Shown: piece by piece, positions 33,051 to 41,289 of the stretch
How positions within the stretch are numbered: position 1 is the stretch's first letter
Layout: each line of letters opens with the position of its first letter
Source of the DNA: Mesorhizobium sp. 65-26
GTDB lineage: Bacteria > Pseudomonadota > Alphaproteobacteria > Rhizobiales > Rhizobiaceae
DNA: 64,000 nucleotides
Reading direction: 5' to 3'
NCBI GenBank assembly: GCA_001899205.1
Contig: MKVL01000010.1
Location: 391,914 to 455,913, forward strand
Made by a program: the position numbers and the translations under genes
Notes under the pieces: generated by a model
Seen by the model: only the letters and a program-made list of their open reading frames with translations
The model's database searches: none
Told to the model about the DNA's origin: nothing

Positions 33051-33213
33051 TCGCATAGGGCGGCCCCCACTCCGTCGCCGCTGCACGGCGCCATCTCTCC
33101 CCCTTCGGAGGGAGGGGAAGGGAGCCCGGTTTGGCAAGCTCGCGCGCTTCCTCTCCCCCGTCGTTCGGGGGAGAGATGGTCGGCAAAGCCGACCGGAGTG
33201 GGGGGCGCGCCCC
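33051..33213 (+). repeat. Palindrome-rich intergenic repeat, family B copy 2
   Basis: It matches copy 1 across its length: the TCGCATAGGGCGG start, CCCCCACTCCGTCGCC, the CTTCCTCTCCCCCGTCGTTCG centre, and CGGAGTGGGGGGCGCG end. It lies in the same orientation about 1 kb away on the other side of the hydroxylase-like gene. Upstream flanks are also similar, so the repeated unit may be longer than marked. The rest of the 438-bp spacer holds only repeat D. Confidence 0.75.
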
Positions 33214-33387
33214 TTACGCGATTGTCATGCCCCATCGAGGGGAGACGGCCAGAGGGCGACTTCACCCCCTCACATGCGATCGGCTGTTCGGCATTCGCCT
33301 GACCCATAGGGCCGGCCGTCGCTGTCTCACGACAGGCGGGGCATATGGGGCTAGACCCGTGCCGCCGGCCCTGGAGCCGGATGACGT

Positions 33388-33425
33388 CCGAAAAGCGCTT
33401 CACGCTTTTCGGCATCATGCCCCAG
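33388..33425 (+). repeat. Short palindromic repeat D, copy 1
   Basis: CCGAAAAGCG / CGCTTTTCGG inverted arms around CTTCA, followed by CATCATGCCCCA. The same unit occurs at 63808..63850. Both copies end about 20 nt before the start codon of a membrane transport gene, here the EamA exporter at 33446. Confidence 0.6.
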
Positions 33426-33445
33426 CGGCGTTGGAGAGAGGACCC

Positions 33446-34330
33446 ATGACATCGACGGCAAGCCCATCCACCCGCGCGGTGGCGCCGATGCCGGTCGCGG
33501 CCCTGCTCGGTGCCATCGTGTCGGTGCAGGTCGGCGCCGCCTTCGCCAAGAGCCTGTTTCCGCTGGTCGGCGCGCAGGGCACCACCACGCTGCGCCTGGT
33601 CTTCGGCGCACTGCTGCTGGCGGTCGCGCTGCGCCCCTGGCGTATGTGGCCCTCGCGCGCCACGTGGCCGTGGGTGCTCGCCTTTGGGGTGACGCTGTGC
33701 GCCATGAACTCGCTGTTCTACGCTTCGCTCGCCACCATTCCGCTCGGCGTCGCCGTGGCGCTGGAATTCTCCGGGCCGCTCCTGGTGGCGACGCTCACCT
33801 CGCGCCGTGCCGTGGATTTCGCCTTCGTGGCGCTGGCACTGGTCGGCGTGCTGCTCCTGTCGCCGCTCATCCGCTCGTCGGTCGCCATCGATGCCGGCGG
33901 CGCGCTGCTGGCGCTCGCCGCCGGCGGGTGCTGGGCGCTTTACATCGTGCTGGCGCCCAGGGCCGGCGCCGAACTCGGCACGCTGGCCAGCGCCTATGGC
34001 ACGGCCATCGCCGCCGTTCTGGCGCTGCCGCTGGGCTTCGCCAGCGCCGGCGAGGCGCTGTTGCAGCCATCCATCGTCACCGGCGCGCTGCTGGTCGGGC
34101 TGTTCTCCAGCGCCGTGCCGTTCTTCCTCGAAATGGTGGCGCTGACGCGCATGCCCGCGCGCGTCTACGGCACGCTGACCTGCCTCGAACCGGCGATGGG
34201 CGCGCTGATCGGCTTCCTCTACCTGCGCGAGAACCTCAGCCTGGCGCAGTGCCTGGGCGTCGCCGCCGTCATCGCCGCCGCCTTCGGCACCGCCATGACC
34301 TCGCGGCCGCCGGTGCCGTCGCCGGAATAA
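33446..34330 (+). CDS. EamA-family exporter, RhtA-like
   Basis: A 294-residue membrane protein with about ten helices in two EamA repeats. It resembles threonine/homoserine exporter RhtA: G-A-A-F-A-K-S-L-F-P-L-V-G-A-Q-G near residue 30, Y-A-S-L-A-T-I-P-L-G-V-A-V near 92, and L-E-P-A-M-G-A-L-I-G near 248. The substrate is inferred only from family. A GAGAGGA ribosome site follows repeat D. It converges on dinB. Confidence 0.85.
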   Translation: MTSTASPSTRAVAPMPVAALLGAIVSVQVGAAFAKSLFPLVGAQGTTTLRLVFGALLLAVALRPWRMWPSRATWPWVLAFGVTLCAMNSLFYASLATIPLGVAVALEFSGPLLVATLTSRRAVDFAFVALALVGVLLLSPLIRSSVAIDAGGALLALAAGGCWALYIVLAPRAGAELGTLASAYGTAIAAVLALPLGFASAGEALLQPSIVTGALLVGLFSSAVPFFLEMVALTRMPARVYGTLTCLEPAMGALIGFLYLRENLSLAQCLGVAAVIAAAFGTAMTSRPPVPSPE

Positions 34331-34353
34331 CGGGCCTTCAGGGCCGGCGCGTC

Positions 34354-35601
34354 TCACAGTTCCTTCTCGGCCAGCTCGCGGAATGCGTCCGGCACTGAGC
34401 GTGTCGCCTCCAGCGCCACGGAGCCATAGCCCACCGCGGCCTTGCCGAAGCGATCGCGGATCCTGTCGATGGCGCGGTCGGCGCCGACGCGTGCCAGCCC
34501 GGCGCGGCTGCCGGGCCTGCGTTTTTCGTCGGCAAGGCCAAGCGGCAGCTCGAGCTGCAGTTCAGTGTGTTCCTCGAGATGAGAGACCGAGATGGCGAGC
34601 AGCGAGATCGCGCGTTCATGCGCGTTGTCGGCCAGCACGCCGCGCACCAGTTCCTCGGCGATCTCGGCCAGCATGGCCGTCGCCTGGATCGGCTGCTCCA
34701 GCGTGACCGAGCGGGAGACGGCGCGCATGTCGGCGAAGCGCACGCGCACTGTCACCGTACGGCCGGGCCGCGCCTTGGCACGCAGGCGGCTCGCCACGCG
34801 GTCGGCAAGGTGCAGCAGCGTCGGCACGAAGACGCGCGGCTCGGCGGGCCTGCGGCCGAGCGCCGATTGCGCGCCGGCCGAAACCGCGCGGCGATGCGTC
34901 TGGAGTTTTCGCGGGTCGCGGTTCCAGGCCAGCGCGGCGAGCTTCTGGCCGGCGGCGTGGCCGAGCAGCCGCTCAAGCGCGCCGCTGTGGGTGGTCGCGA
35001 GCTGGCCGATGGTCTCGATGCCGGAACCGGCAAGGCGTGCCTGCGTCGCCGGGCCGACGCCCCACATCAGCGACACCGGCAGGTCGTGCAGGAAGGCGAG
35101 CTCCGTGGCGGGGTCGACCACGACCAGCCCGTCCGGCTTGGCGACCTGCGAGGCGATCTTGGCGAGATGTTTCGTGCGCGCGACGCCGATCGAGATCGGC
35201 AGGCCGAGCTCGTCCCTGACGCGGCGGCGGATGGTTTTGGCGATGGCTTCCGGCGTCCCGAACAGATGCGTGCAGCCGGCGACGTCGGCGAAGGCCTCGT
35301 CGATCGAGATGCGCTCGACCAGCGGGGTGAAGTCGTCAAGCACCCTTATGGCGGCATCGCCGAGGCGCTGGTATTCGCCGAAGCGGCCGCCGACGAAGAC
35401 GAGATGCGGGCAAAGCTCGCGCGCCCTGCGGCCCGGCATGCCGCCGCGCACGCCAAAGGCCTTGGCCTCGTAGGATGCCGCCAGCACCACGCCGCCGCCG
35501 ACCGCGATCGGCCTGCCGCGCAGCGACGGGTCGAGCAACTGCTCGACCGAGGCATAGAAGGCGTCGAGATCGGCATGCAGGATGGTGGCGGCGGTTTCCA
35601 T
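34354..35601 (-). CDS. dinB: DNA polymerase IV
   Basis: A 415-residue Y-family translesion polymerase. The palm motifs are H-A-D-L-D-A-F-Y-A-S-V-E-Q at residues 9-21 and R-I-S-I-D-E-A-F-A-D-V near 96. The helix-hairpin-helix and little-finger regions follow. It lacks an obvious C-terminal beta-clamp motif of the Q-L-x-L-F type at the very end; the L-Q-L-E-L-P-L stretch near 352 may serve. Rhizobia often carry several dinB copies. The start at 35601 is supported by conserved sequence beginning at once. Confidence 0.93.
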   Translation of the reverse strand: METAATILHADLDAFYASVEQLLDPSLRGRPIAVGGGVVLAASYEAKAFGVRGGMPGRRARELCPHLVFVGGRFGEYQRLGDAAIRVLDDFTPLVERISIDEAFADVAGCTHLFGTPEAIAKTIRRRVRDELGLPISIGVARTKHLAKIASQVAKPDGLVVVDPATELAFLHDLPVSLMWGVGPATQARLAGSGIETIGQLATTHSGALERLLGHAAGQKLAALAWNRDPRKLQTHRRAVSAGAQSALGRRPAEPRVFVPTLLHLADRVASRLRAKARPGRTVTVRVRFADMRAVSRSVTLEQPIQATAMLAEIAEELVRGVLADNAHERAISLLAISVSHLEEHTELQLELPLGLADEKRRPGSRAGLARVGADRAIDRIRDRFGKAAVGYGSVALEATRSVPDAFRELAEKEL

Positions 35602-36058
35602 CCAATAATGGCCTTGCGGCGCGGCCGCCGTTCTCGGTTTGAAGGAATCGAACAGATAGAGAACAAGCGCAGCCGGCTGTCAAGCGATCGGGCGTCGCGC
35701 GCGCGAGATTTCCGCCGCCGTGGCGCGGCATGTGTCGTTTCGGCTGCGTTCTGCATTAGCTTGAAATCGTTAGTAATTTTCAATTGCTCGATGCCTCGTT
35801 GTTTAATGCGCATGGAGCGCTCTATTGGAATAGAGGTAAGTCTCTGGGAGGAGGTGTTAAGAATTTTCGCAAGCAACGGTAGATATCGCCTCGGATGGCA
35901 CCGAGAGGTTAAGCAAGATCAATTCAAGCGGTGGATAAAATCGCTTCCATCATGCTGACCGGATATAGCCTTGAAGCTAATTTAGTTGTGGATAAAGAAA
36001 ATGAAGAAGCTCTTCGGTTTATTTTTTGGCACCCTTCTAGCCAGTGGGGGTGATTCTG
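35602..36058. other. 457-bp spacer with no supported gene
   Basis: This spacer is AT-richer than its neighbours from about 35740 to 36040. Short open stretches exist, such as 44 codons from an ATG at 36001 starting M-K-K-L-F-G-L-F-F, but that one runs into the next gene in another frame and is probably chance. The spacer most likely holds the promoters of dinB and of the protease-lipoprotein operon. Confidence 0.6.
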
Positions 36059-37453
36059 ATGCGGAAGTTTTGGGCGACCGCGTTTGCGGTCCTGTTCGGC
36101 CTTTGCTTCGCCGGTCTTTGCTTGACAAGTGGTGACGCCGCGTTTGCTGCCGAGACGGCGGCTACTGCGTTCCCGGACCGCAAGGACAACTTCTTCATAG
36201 CCGTGAAGACGGCGCAGGACCAACTGGCCGAGGCGGTGAAGAACAACAATGCCGAGGCGGCCGCGAAAGCGGCGGACGCGCTCAAGCAGGCGCTCGCCAT
36301 CTACCGCGCCGAGCCGACGCCGAAGGAGATGATTGAAGAGAGCAACAACCTTGCGGCATGGCTCAAAGCCTACAAGGACGATGCGCCTCCGGGTCTCGTC
36401 GTAGCGCTCAATGGGCTGGCGCAGGCGATTGCCAGCTATCGCGCAGTGCCAGGCGCAGACGAAGTCCGCGACAGAATGAACGAACTGGGTGTCTGGCTGG
36501 CCAGCGGCCGCGTCCCGGCCAGCACCGACACGACCATTGCCCCGGCGCTCGCGGGTCTGGTTCAGAGCGTCGCAACCTATCGCGGCTTGGGTACCGCCGA
36601 TTTCGTCGAGAACGCCTCGGCCGATTTGAAGGGGTGGATCTCCCCGACCAACTGGGGGCCGAACGACAAGTTGGAGAAAGTCCTGGGTCTGGCGGAAGCC
36701 ATCATGACGAAGATGCGCGTGGTCAACCCCGACAAGGCCGCGGAGTCCTTCGACAGAATGGCGAAGATCATGGTCGGTACGGAGGTGAAGGACGCTGTCT
36801 ACCGGCCGCCATTCGAAAGAGTCACCTACGCCACCGAGATGGAGTCTGCCTTGAAGGCTTTGAACGACCCGGTAGCGAAAGCCAGACCGGCGGACTGGTT
36901 TGCAACGCAGGGCGACGAAATCAAGGAACTGCTTGGGGGCGATACTGACGCGGAAATCGCCGCCACTGAATCCAGGCGCGCCCTGCTCCAGAACGATGCC
37001 AAGGTCATGGCCAGCGCAAAGGCCGCGAAGGCCACGATCGAATTGTTGCAGGGCGGTTACAGGCCCCAGGTCCATATCATCGACGCACTCTACGGCGACT
37101 TGCCGACCGGCCCCTTTTCCAGGCGGGTCTGCGATGCCACGCGCAGTATGGTCACCGCTTGCGAGAGGAAGGACAAGTGCAACCTGCCGCCGGATTATGT
37201 GACGTCGCTGTGCGGCTTCGACCCCATACCCTCGGCTGATGACCGGACCCGCAGGGTGGCCGTGCATTACGCCTGCTTCAGCGGGGGTGACGCGGTGTGG
37301 GACAGGCTGGCCACGCATCCACTGGAGGACCCGTTCGATTTTAGCGATCTGTCAAAATTCGACAATCCCGCGAACAGGTTCGCCGAGCTGCGCGGCGTGA
37401 AGATGGAGTTGCGTTGCCCGGCCGATATCTTGGCTCCGACGGTGACCAAATGA
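36059..37453 (+). CDS. Secreted helical-repeat protein, first gene of a protease-lipoprotein operon
   Basis: A 464-residue protein of no family I recognise. A signal peptide covers about residues 1-30 (F-W-A-T-A-F-A-V-L-F-G-L). Residues about 62-200 contain three imperfect helical repeats of some 45 residues, each with a Q-A/S-x-A-x-Y-R core and a later L-x2-W-L or L-x-G-W. The last 120 residues are Cys-rich (R-R-V-C-D, T-A-C-E, D-K-C-N, S-L-C-G, Y-A-C-F, L-R-C-P), probably disulfide bonded in the periplasm. GGGGGT precedes the ATG. Its stop overlaps the next gene's start (ATGA), so the operon is tightly coupled. It may be a substrate, scaffold or inhibitor for the proteases downstream. Confidence 0.75.
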   Translation: MRKFWATAFAVLFGLCFAGLCLTSGDAAFAAETAATAFPDRKDNFFIAVKTAQDQLAEAVKNNNAEAAAKAADALKQALAIYRAEPTPKEMIEESNNLAAWLKAYKDDAPPGLVVALNGLAQAIASYRAVPGADEVRDRMNELGVWLASGRVPASTDTTIAPALAGLVQSVATYRGLGTADFVENASADLKGWISPTNWGPNDKLEKVLGLAEAIMTKMRVVNPDKAAESFDRMAKIMVGTEVKDAVYRPPFERVTYATEMESALKALNDPVAKARPADWFATQGDEIKELLGGDTDAEIAATESRRALLQNDAKVMASAKAAKATIELLQGGYRPQVHIIDALYGDLPTGPFSRRVCDATRSMVTACERKDKCNLPPDYVTSLCGFDPIPSADDRTRRVAVHYACFSGGDAVWDRLATHPLEDPFDFSDLSKFDNPANRFAELRGVKMELRCPADILAPTVTK

Positions 37454-38844
37454 GAACCGTACGCCTGATTGCCTCGGGCCTGGCCGCGCTGGCGGCGGTG
37501 GCCACACTGATGTCCTGCTCGGTGGTCGGCTCGGCGCCGGTAACCGAATACGCGATGGTATCAGATCCTCGCAGCCCGGCCCTGGATGCGGTGCGTTGCG
37601 CCACCCGACTTGGTTCTTACTCGCTGCCGAAGAGCATGCTGCACGTCACCGTCATGAAAGGCACGGGCTCACCGGTGGTGAACACCATCCGTGTCGACGG
37701 CGACAAGCGAGTTCCCGACAACAAGCAGACTTACTGCCTCGATTATCTCTCAAACTCCTTTGCCGACGACACGGTGCGCGTGGCCAAGGACAGGACGGAT
37801 GTCAACAATAACACCGTGACGACACCTTATCTGCAACTCGTCGCCTCCAACGCCAAGGATCAGAGTGCGACGATCATACGAAAGCTGATCCGCACCGCCT
37901 TCATCCTGATTTCCGGCAGCCCGAATTTTGCTGGCGCGCGATCTGCCCTCGGCGCGGGCGCGTCCGACAAGTCCGAGGTGGTGAGGGACCTCACTTTCGA
38001 TCCGTTCGATCAGGTGGAGACGGCGGAAATCAACCGCTCGATCACGCCGCTCGGCTTCTGCGTGGTGCTCGGCGACTACAGCTATGACGTCGACGCGATG
38101 GCTATCGATGGTTATTGCGCCGCCCCGCAGGAGGCGGTGAAGCGTCATCCCTCGCCGAGGGCTGAGGCGGCGTCGCGCCAGCGTTTTCTTATCCCCAGGC
38201 CAAGGGACGGCATTTTCTACCGGCCGCGCGCCGACTATCCGGTGTCCGTCTATGTCAAGGCGGATCCCGGTGGCACCGAACGCTGGCGGCTGGCGCAGAT
38301 GCAGTATTTCGGCTTCGAGAACATCTCGCCGGTGATTGCGGTGGGCGTCGGGAGGGCGGTCTTCGCCCAGCAACGCACAGGGCTTGTCTTCGACAATGGC
38401 GCGCTGACCAATGTGTGCCTGACCAAGGGTAGTGAGGTCGCGGGCTTCGTCAACATTCCGCTCGACGTCGTCTACGGCGTCATCGCCTTGCCCACCCAGA
38501 CGATTCAAGCCTCGATCAACAGCGCAGCCACACGAAAAAACCTGCTCGACGCCCAGTCGCAACTGCTCCAGGCGCAGCAGGCCTACATAGCCTACCTCAA
38601 GGATCCCAGCCCCACCACGCTCGCGGGCGTCAAAGGTGACACAAGCGCCGGTCCGCTGAAGCTTGGTTCCGATATACCGGCACCGCCCGATACCACCGCG
38701 TTGTTGACCGACTACAAGCTGTCTGGCGACAGCGCTGCCATAGGCGACGACGATGTTCTGAAGGACATCTGCAGTGAACTGGCGCTGAAAGGCGCGGGCG
38801 TGGATATCCTTGCGAGCGACAGCAACAAAGGGATGAGGTTCTGA
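37450..38844 (+). CDS. Lipoprotein of unknown family, paralogue A
   Basis: A 464-residue lipoprotein: the signal ends in the lipobox L-M-S-C with Cys23 as lipidated residue. It shares blocks in order with the next gene: C-x5-G-S/A-Y-x-L-P-K near residue 50, C-L-D-Y/F-L near 97, D-P-F-x4-x-A-E/R-E-I-N-R near 185, G-x-F/L-Y-R-P near 260, V-G-V-x-R-A-x-F near 300 and N-I/D-I-P-L near 338. The two are therefore paralogues. No known domain. The start overlaps the preceding stop and the stop overlaps the following start. Confidence 0.75.
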   Translation: MRTVRLIASGLAALAAVATLMSCSVVGSAPVTEYAMVSDPRSPALDAVRCATRLGSYSLPKSMLHVTVMKGTGSPVVNTIRVDGDKRVPDNKQTYCLDYLSNSFADDTVRVAKDRTDVNNNTVTTPYLQLVASNAKDQSATIIRKLIRTAFILISGSPNFAGARSALGAGASDKSEVVRDLTFDPFDQVETAEINRSITPLGFCVVLGDYSYDVDAMAIDGYCAAPQEAVKRHPSPRAEAASRQRFLIPRPRDGIFYRPRADYPVSVYVKADPGGTERWRLAQMQYFGFENISPVIAVGVGRAVFAQQRTGLVFDNGALTNVCLTKGSEVAGFVNIPLDVVYGVIALPTQTIQASINSAATRKNLLDAQSQLLQAQQAYIAYLKDPSPTTLAGVKGDTSAGPLKLGSDIPAPPDTTALLTDYKLSGDSAAIGDDDVLKDICSELALKGAGVDILASDSNKGMRF

Positions 38845-40190
38845 TGCCCAGGACCTCCCGTCTCTGCCTACTCATGCTTTGTCTTGTGGCATTGGCCTCG
38901 GCTTGCTCGCGCCCGATGCTGTCAACAGGCTCCATCCCTGCGACGACCGGTTCGGTCTCCACGGCAGACGTTGGTTGCCGCAGCAATGCCGGAGCCTACC
39001 GTCTGCCCAAGCGGTTGGTCACCGTCACCATCACCGACGGGAAGGCAGGCGGCACCCGGACGAGGTATGATCTCACTCTGAACGCCAAGAACACCATGGT
39101 CAGTGAAAAAGGAGAGCCGTTCTGTCTGGACTTCCTTCTTTCGGCCCTCTCCAGCGACCGGGTTGGTATCAAGCGTCACTCCAACGGGCTGCTTGACCGC
39201 ATCTACACTCGCGCCGAGGATCAGTCGAAGCCTATCGCGGATGCGCTGATCCGGGCGGCCGGTGACATGGTCGCCGCCTCCAAGGCCGGGGGACTTGACC
39301 GGTTGGCGCAGAAGCAGGTCCTCAATGCCAGCGGTGACGCCGTCTTTGCCTCTCTCGACTACGACCCTTTCGAGGAGGGAGAGGCCAGGGAGATCAACAG
39401 GGGGCTAAGGCCCTTCGGCTACTGCGTCTATCTCGACCCGCGTGACGACCCCTATGTTCCGGCGTGGTCGTCGGCCGAACTTTGTAACCGCCAGAGCGCG
39501 CGGCGCAATCCTGGTCCCGATGGCTACGGCCTTGAGAAGATGGCGGCACGCAAACTGATGCAGCGCGGTGTGCTCTACCGGCCGGAGCTGTCGCACCGGC
39601 TGGTGATCCTGCGCAAGGACGATCCCGATAATCCGCGCGAGGCCTGGCATTTGGCTGCGACCGAATACGTGCAGATGCCCAACCGGGCGCCGATCTTCGC
39701 GCTGGGGGTGAACAGGGCCATGTTCGTCACTGCCGAGACAGATGTCCAGTTCGACTACGGCCTCCTGAAAAACGTCACCGTCATCAAACCAAGCGAACTC
39801 AATGCCGCCGTCGACATACCGCTCTATGCCGCGCAGGTGGCGCTCTCCATTCCGGCGGCGACGCTGTCGATCTTCCGAAACGAGGCGGCCAACCGGAGGC
39901 AGTTGTGGCAGACAAACGCCCAACTGATCGACACGTTGCGCAAGATGAAGCAGGACACGACCGCCGACCAGGCGGTGGCGCAAGGACAGATGAGCGTGGC
40001 CGATCGCGTCGCTGTTGGTAGTGGCAATGCCGCCGCGCAGCCGCTGCTCGCCACGCGATCGACAGGCCCGGCCGTCGCGTCGTCGCCCGGGTTGCAAAGG
40101 CTCGGTGCCTGTCTTGACGACGAGACGATCGCGCCAACCGCCGAGGAGCGCGCCGCCCGGTGCGTGGAAATCATGAAGGCGGGGCAGTAA
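38844..40190 (+). CDS. Lipoprotein of unknown family, paralogue B
   Basis: A 448-residue lipoprotein with lipobox L-A-S-A-C (Cys21). It is homologous to the preceding protein over nearly its whole length, including the conserved Cys pairs (C-R-S-N near 45, F-C-L-D near 93, G-Y-C-V near 192). The C-terminal 100 residues include a helical segment and a Gln/Ala-rich linker, then L-G-A-C-L-D and R-C-V-E. It starts in the last base of the preceding stop codon and ends 4 nt before the trypsin-like gene. Function unknown; an outer-membrane location is likely from the absence of Asp after the lipid Cys. Confidence 0.75.
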   Translation: MPRTSRLCLLMLCLVALASACSRPMLSTGSIPATTGSVSTADVGCRSNAGAYRLPKRLVTVTITDGKAGGTRTRYDLTLNAKNTMVSEKGEPFCLDFLLSALSSDRVGIKRHSNGLLDRIYTRAEDQSKPIADALIRAAGDMVAASKAGGLDRLAQKQVLNASGDAVFASLDYDPFEEGEAREINRGLRPFGYCVYLDPRDDPYVPAWSSAELCNRQSARRNPGPDGYGLEKMAARKLMQRGVLYRPELSHRLVILRKDDPDNPREAWHLAATEYVQMPNRAPIFALGVNRAMFVTAETDVQFDYGLLKNVTVIKPSELNAAVDIPLYAAQVALSIPAATLSIFRNEAANRRQLWQTNAQLIDTLRKMKQDTTADQAVAQGQMSVADRVAVGSGNAAAQPLLATRSTGPAVASSPGLQRLGACLDDETIAPTAEERAARCVEIMKAGQ

Positions 40191-40194
40191 CGCC

Positions 40195-41250
40195 ATGCCG
40201 CGACGTCGGGCAGCGGACATCATGGCCGCGGCGACGACAACCCTGTGGCGGCTGGCAGTGCTTTTGACTGTGGTCCTTGCTGGAGTGGGGTCGGCAGCGG
40301 GGGAAGAAGACAGCTTCCGCAGCATGAAGTTCCAAGCGCAGCAGGTTACGCCGCCCGGTGATTTCCGCCCTGAAGTGATCGGAGGCAAGCCTGTGGAAAG
40401 CGGTGTCTACAAAGAGGTCGTGCGCATTACGTTCCAGGAGACCGCGCAAGGCGAACCAGACACATGCACCGGGGTGTTCCTGCATGGCCAAGGCGCGGTG
40501 TTGACCGCCGGGCACTGCTCCTGCGGCATTCTGGATAGCTATCGCTTCGTCCTCAAGGGAACACTGGACAGCGCCACGGACGCTGCCAAGCCGGCAGCCC
40601 GGTACGCCATTCGCGAGCCCGTCCGTTTCCCTGGCTACAGTTGTTCGCCTGGTGCCAAGAACGCCGGCCTGGACATCGCCGTGTTCTTCGTACGCAACCT
40701 CGATGGACTCAACATAGAGCCCGACAAGGACAAGGATGGCCCTCTCACACGCATCGCGAGCATGCACACGGTTTATACCGCCCGCGCCCGGCAGCTCGTC
40801 GTCGCCGGGTACGGCTATACCGAGTCCGGCAAGCTGCCAACGGCGCTGATGCGCGCGGCGGTCGGGATTGGCTCGTATTTTTGCAGCACAGGCAGTTTCG
40901 ACGGAACGTCTTGCGTCGGGTTTCGCGAATTCGTGCTGAGCACGCCGGGTGGCGACGGTCCCCCCAGGGATACTTGCGGTGGGGACAGCGGTGGCCCGGT
41001 CTACTGGTATCCGCCTGTACAGACTGACACGGACAAGAATTCCTTCCTGCCGACGGAAGCGCTGGTGGGCATCACCTCGCGTGGCCTCGCCTTCGCCCAC
41101 AACTTGCCGGGAATGCCTTGCGGCGGCGGCGGGGTCTACACCGCCGTCGGTCGCTCGGACGTTCTGGACTGGTTGCTGTCGCTGGGCGTGACCGTGCGCA
41201 CGACCGAGGTACCGATCGCCACGACAACAGGCGGACAGGCGGTGCAATAG
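40195..41250 (+). CDS. Secreted trypsin-like serine protease (S1)
   Basis: A 351-residue S1 protease with a signal peptide or anchor at about 15-36. The catalytic triad is His107 (T-A-G-H-C), Asp160 (G-L-D-I-A-V) and Ser265 (C-G-G-D-S-G-G-P-V). Asp259, six residues before the Ser, corresponds to trypsin Asp189, so cleavage after Arg or Lys is expected. V61-I-G-G matches the mature N-terminus of S1 enzymes and would be freed by cleavage after Glu60, meaning it is made as a zymogen with a short propeptide. It is 4 nt after lipoprotein B and 39 nt before the subtilisin-like gene. Confidence 0.9.
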   Translation: MPRRRAADIMAAATTTLWRLAVLLTVVLAGVGSAAGEEDSFRSMKFQAQQVTPPGDFRPEVIGGKPVESGVYKEVVRITFQETAQGEPDTCTGVFLHGQGAVLTAGHCSCGILDSYRFVLKGTLDSATDAAKPAARYAIREPVRFPGYSCSPGAKNAGLDIAVFFVRNLDGLNIEPDKDKDGPLTRIASMHTVYTARARQLVVAGYGYTESGKLPTALMRAAVGIGSYFCSTGSFDGTSCVGFREFVLSTPGGDGPPRDTCGGDSGGPVYWYPPVQTDTDKNSFLPTEALVGITSRGLAFAHNLPGMPCGGGGVYTAVGRSDVLDWLLSLGVTVRTTEVPIATTTGGQAVQ

Positions 41251-41289
41251 CCATGATCGGAACATGGCCGCTCTTTGGGGAGGCAAGAC

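Noticed and set aside
35602..35958. Possible small gene after dinB in the AT-rich spacer
   Set aside because: The open frame is the tail of an antisense shadow of dinB; no start with a ribosome site was found.
36001..36135. 44-codon frame beginning M-K-K-L-F-G-L-F-F with a signal-like start
   Set aside because: It runs into the first gene of the protease operon in a different frame, becomes Arg-rich, and has no clear ribosome site.
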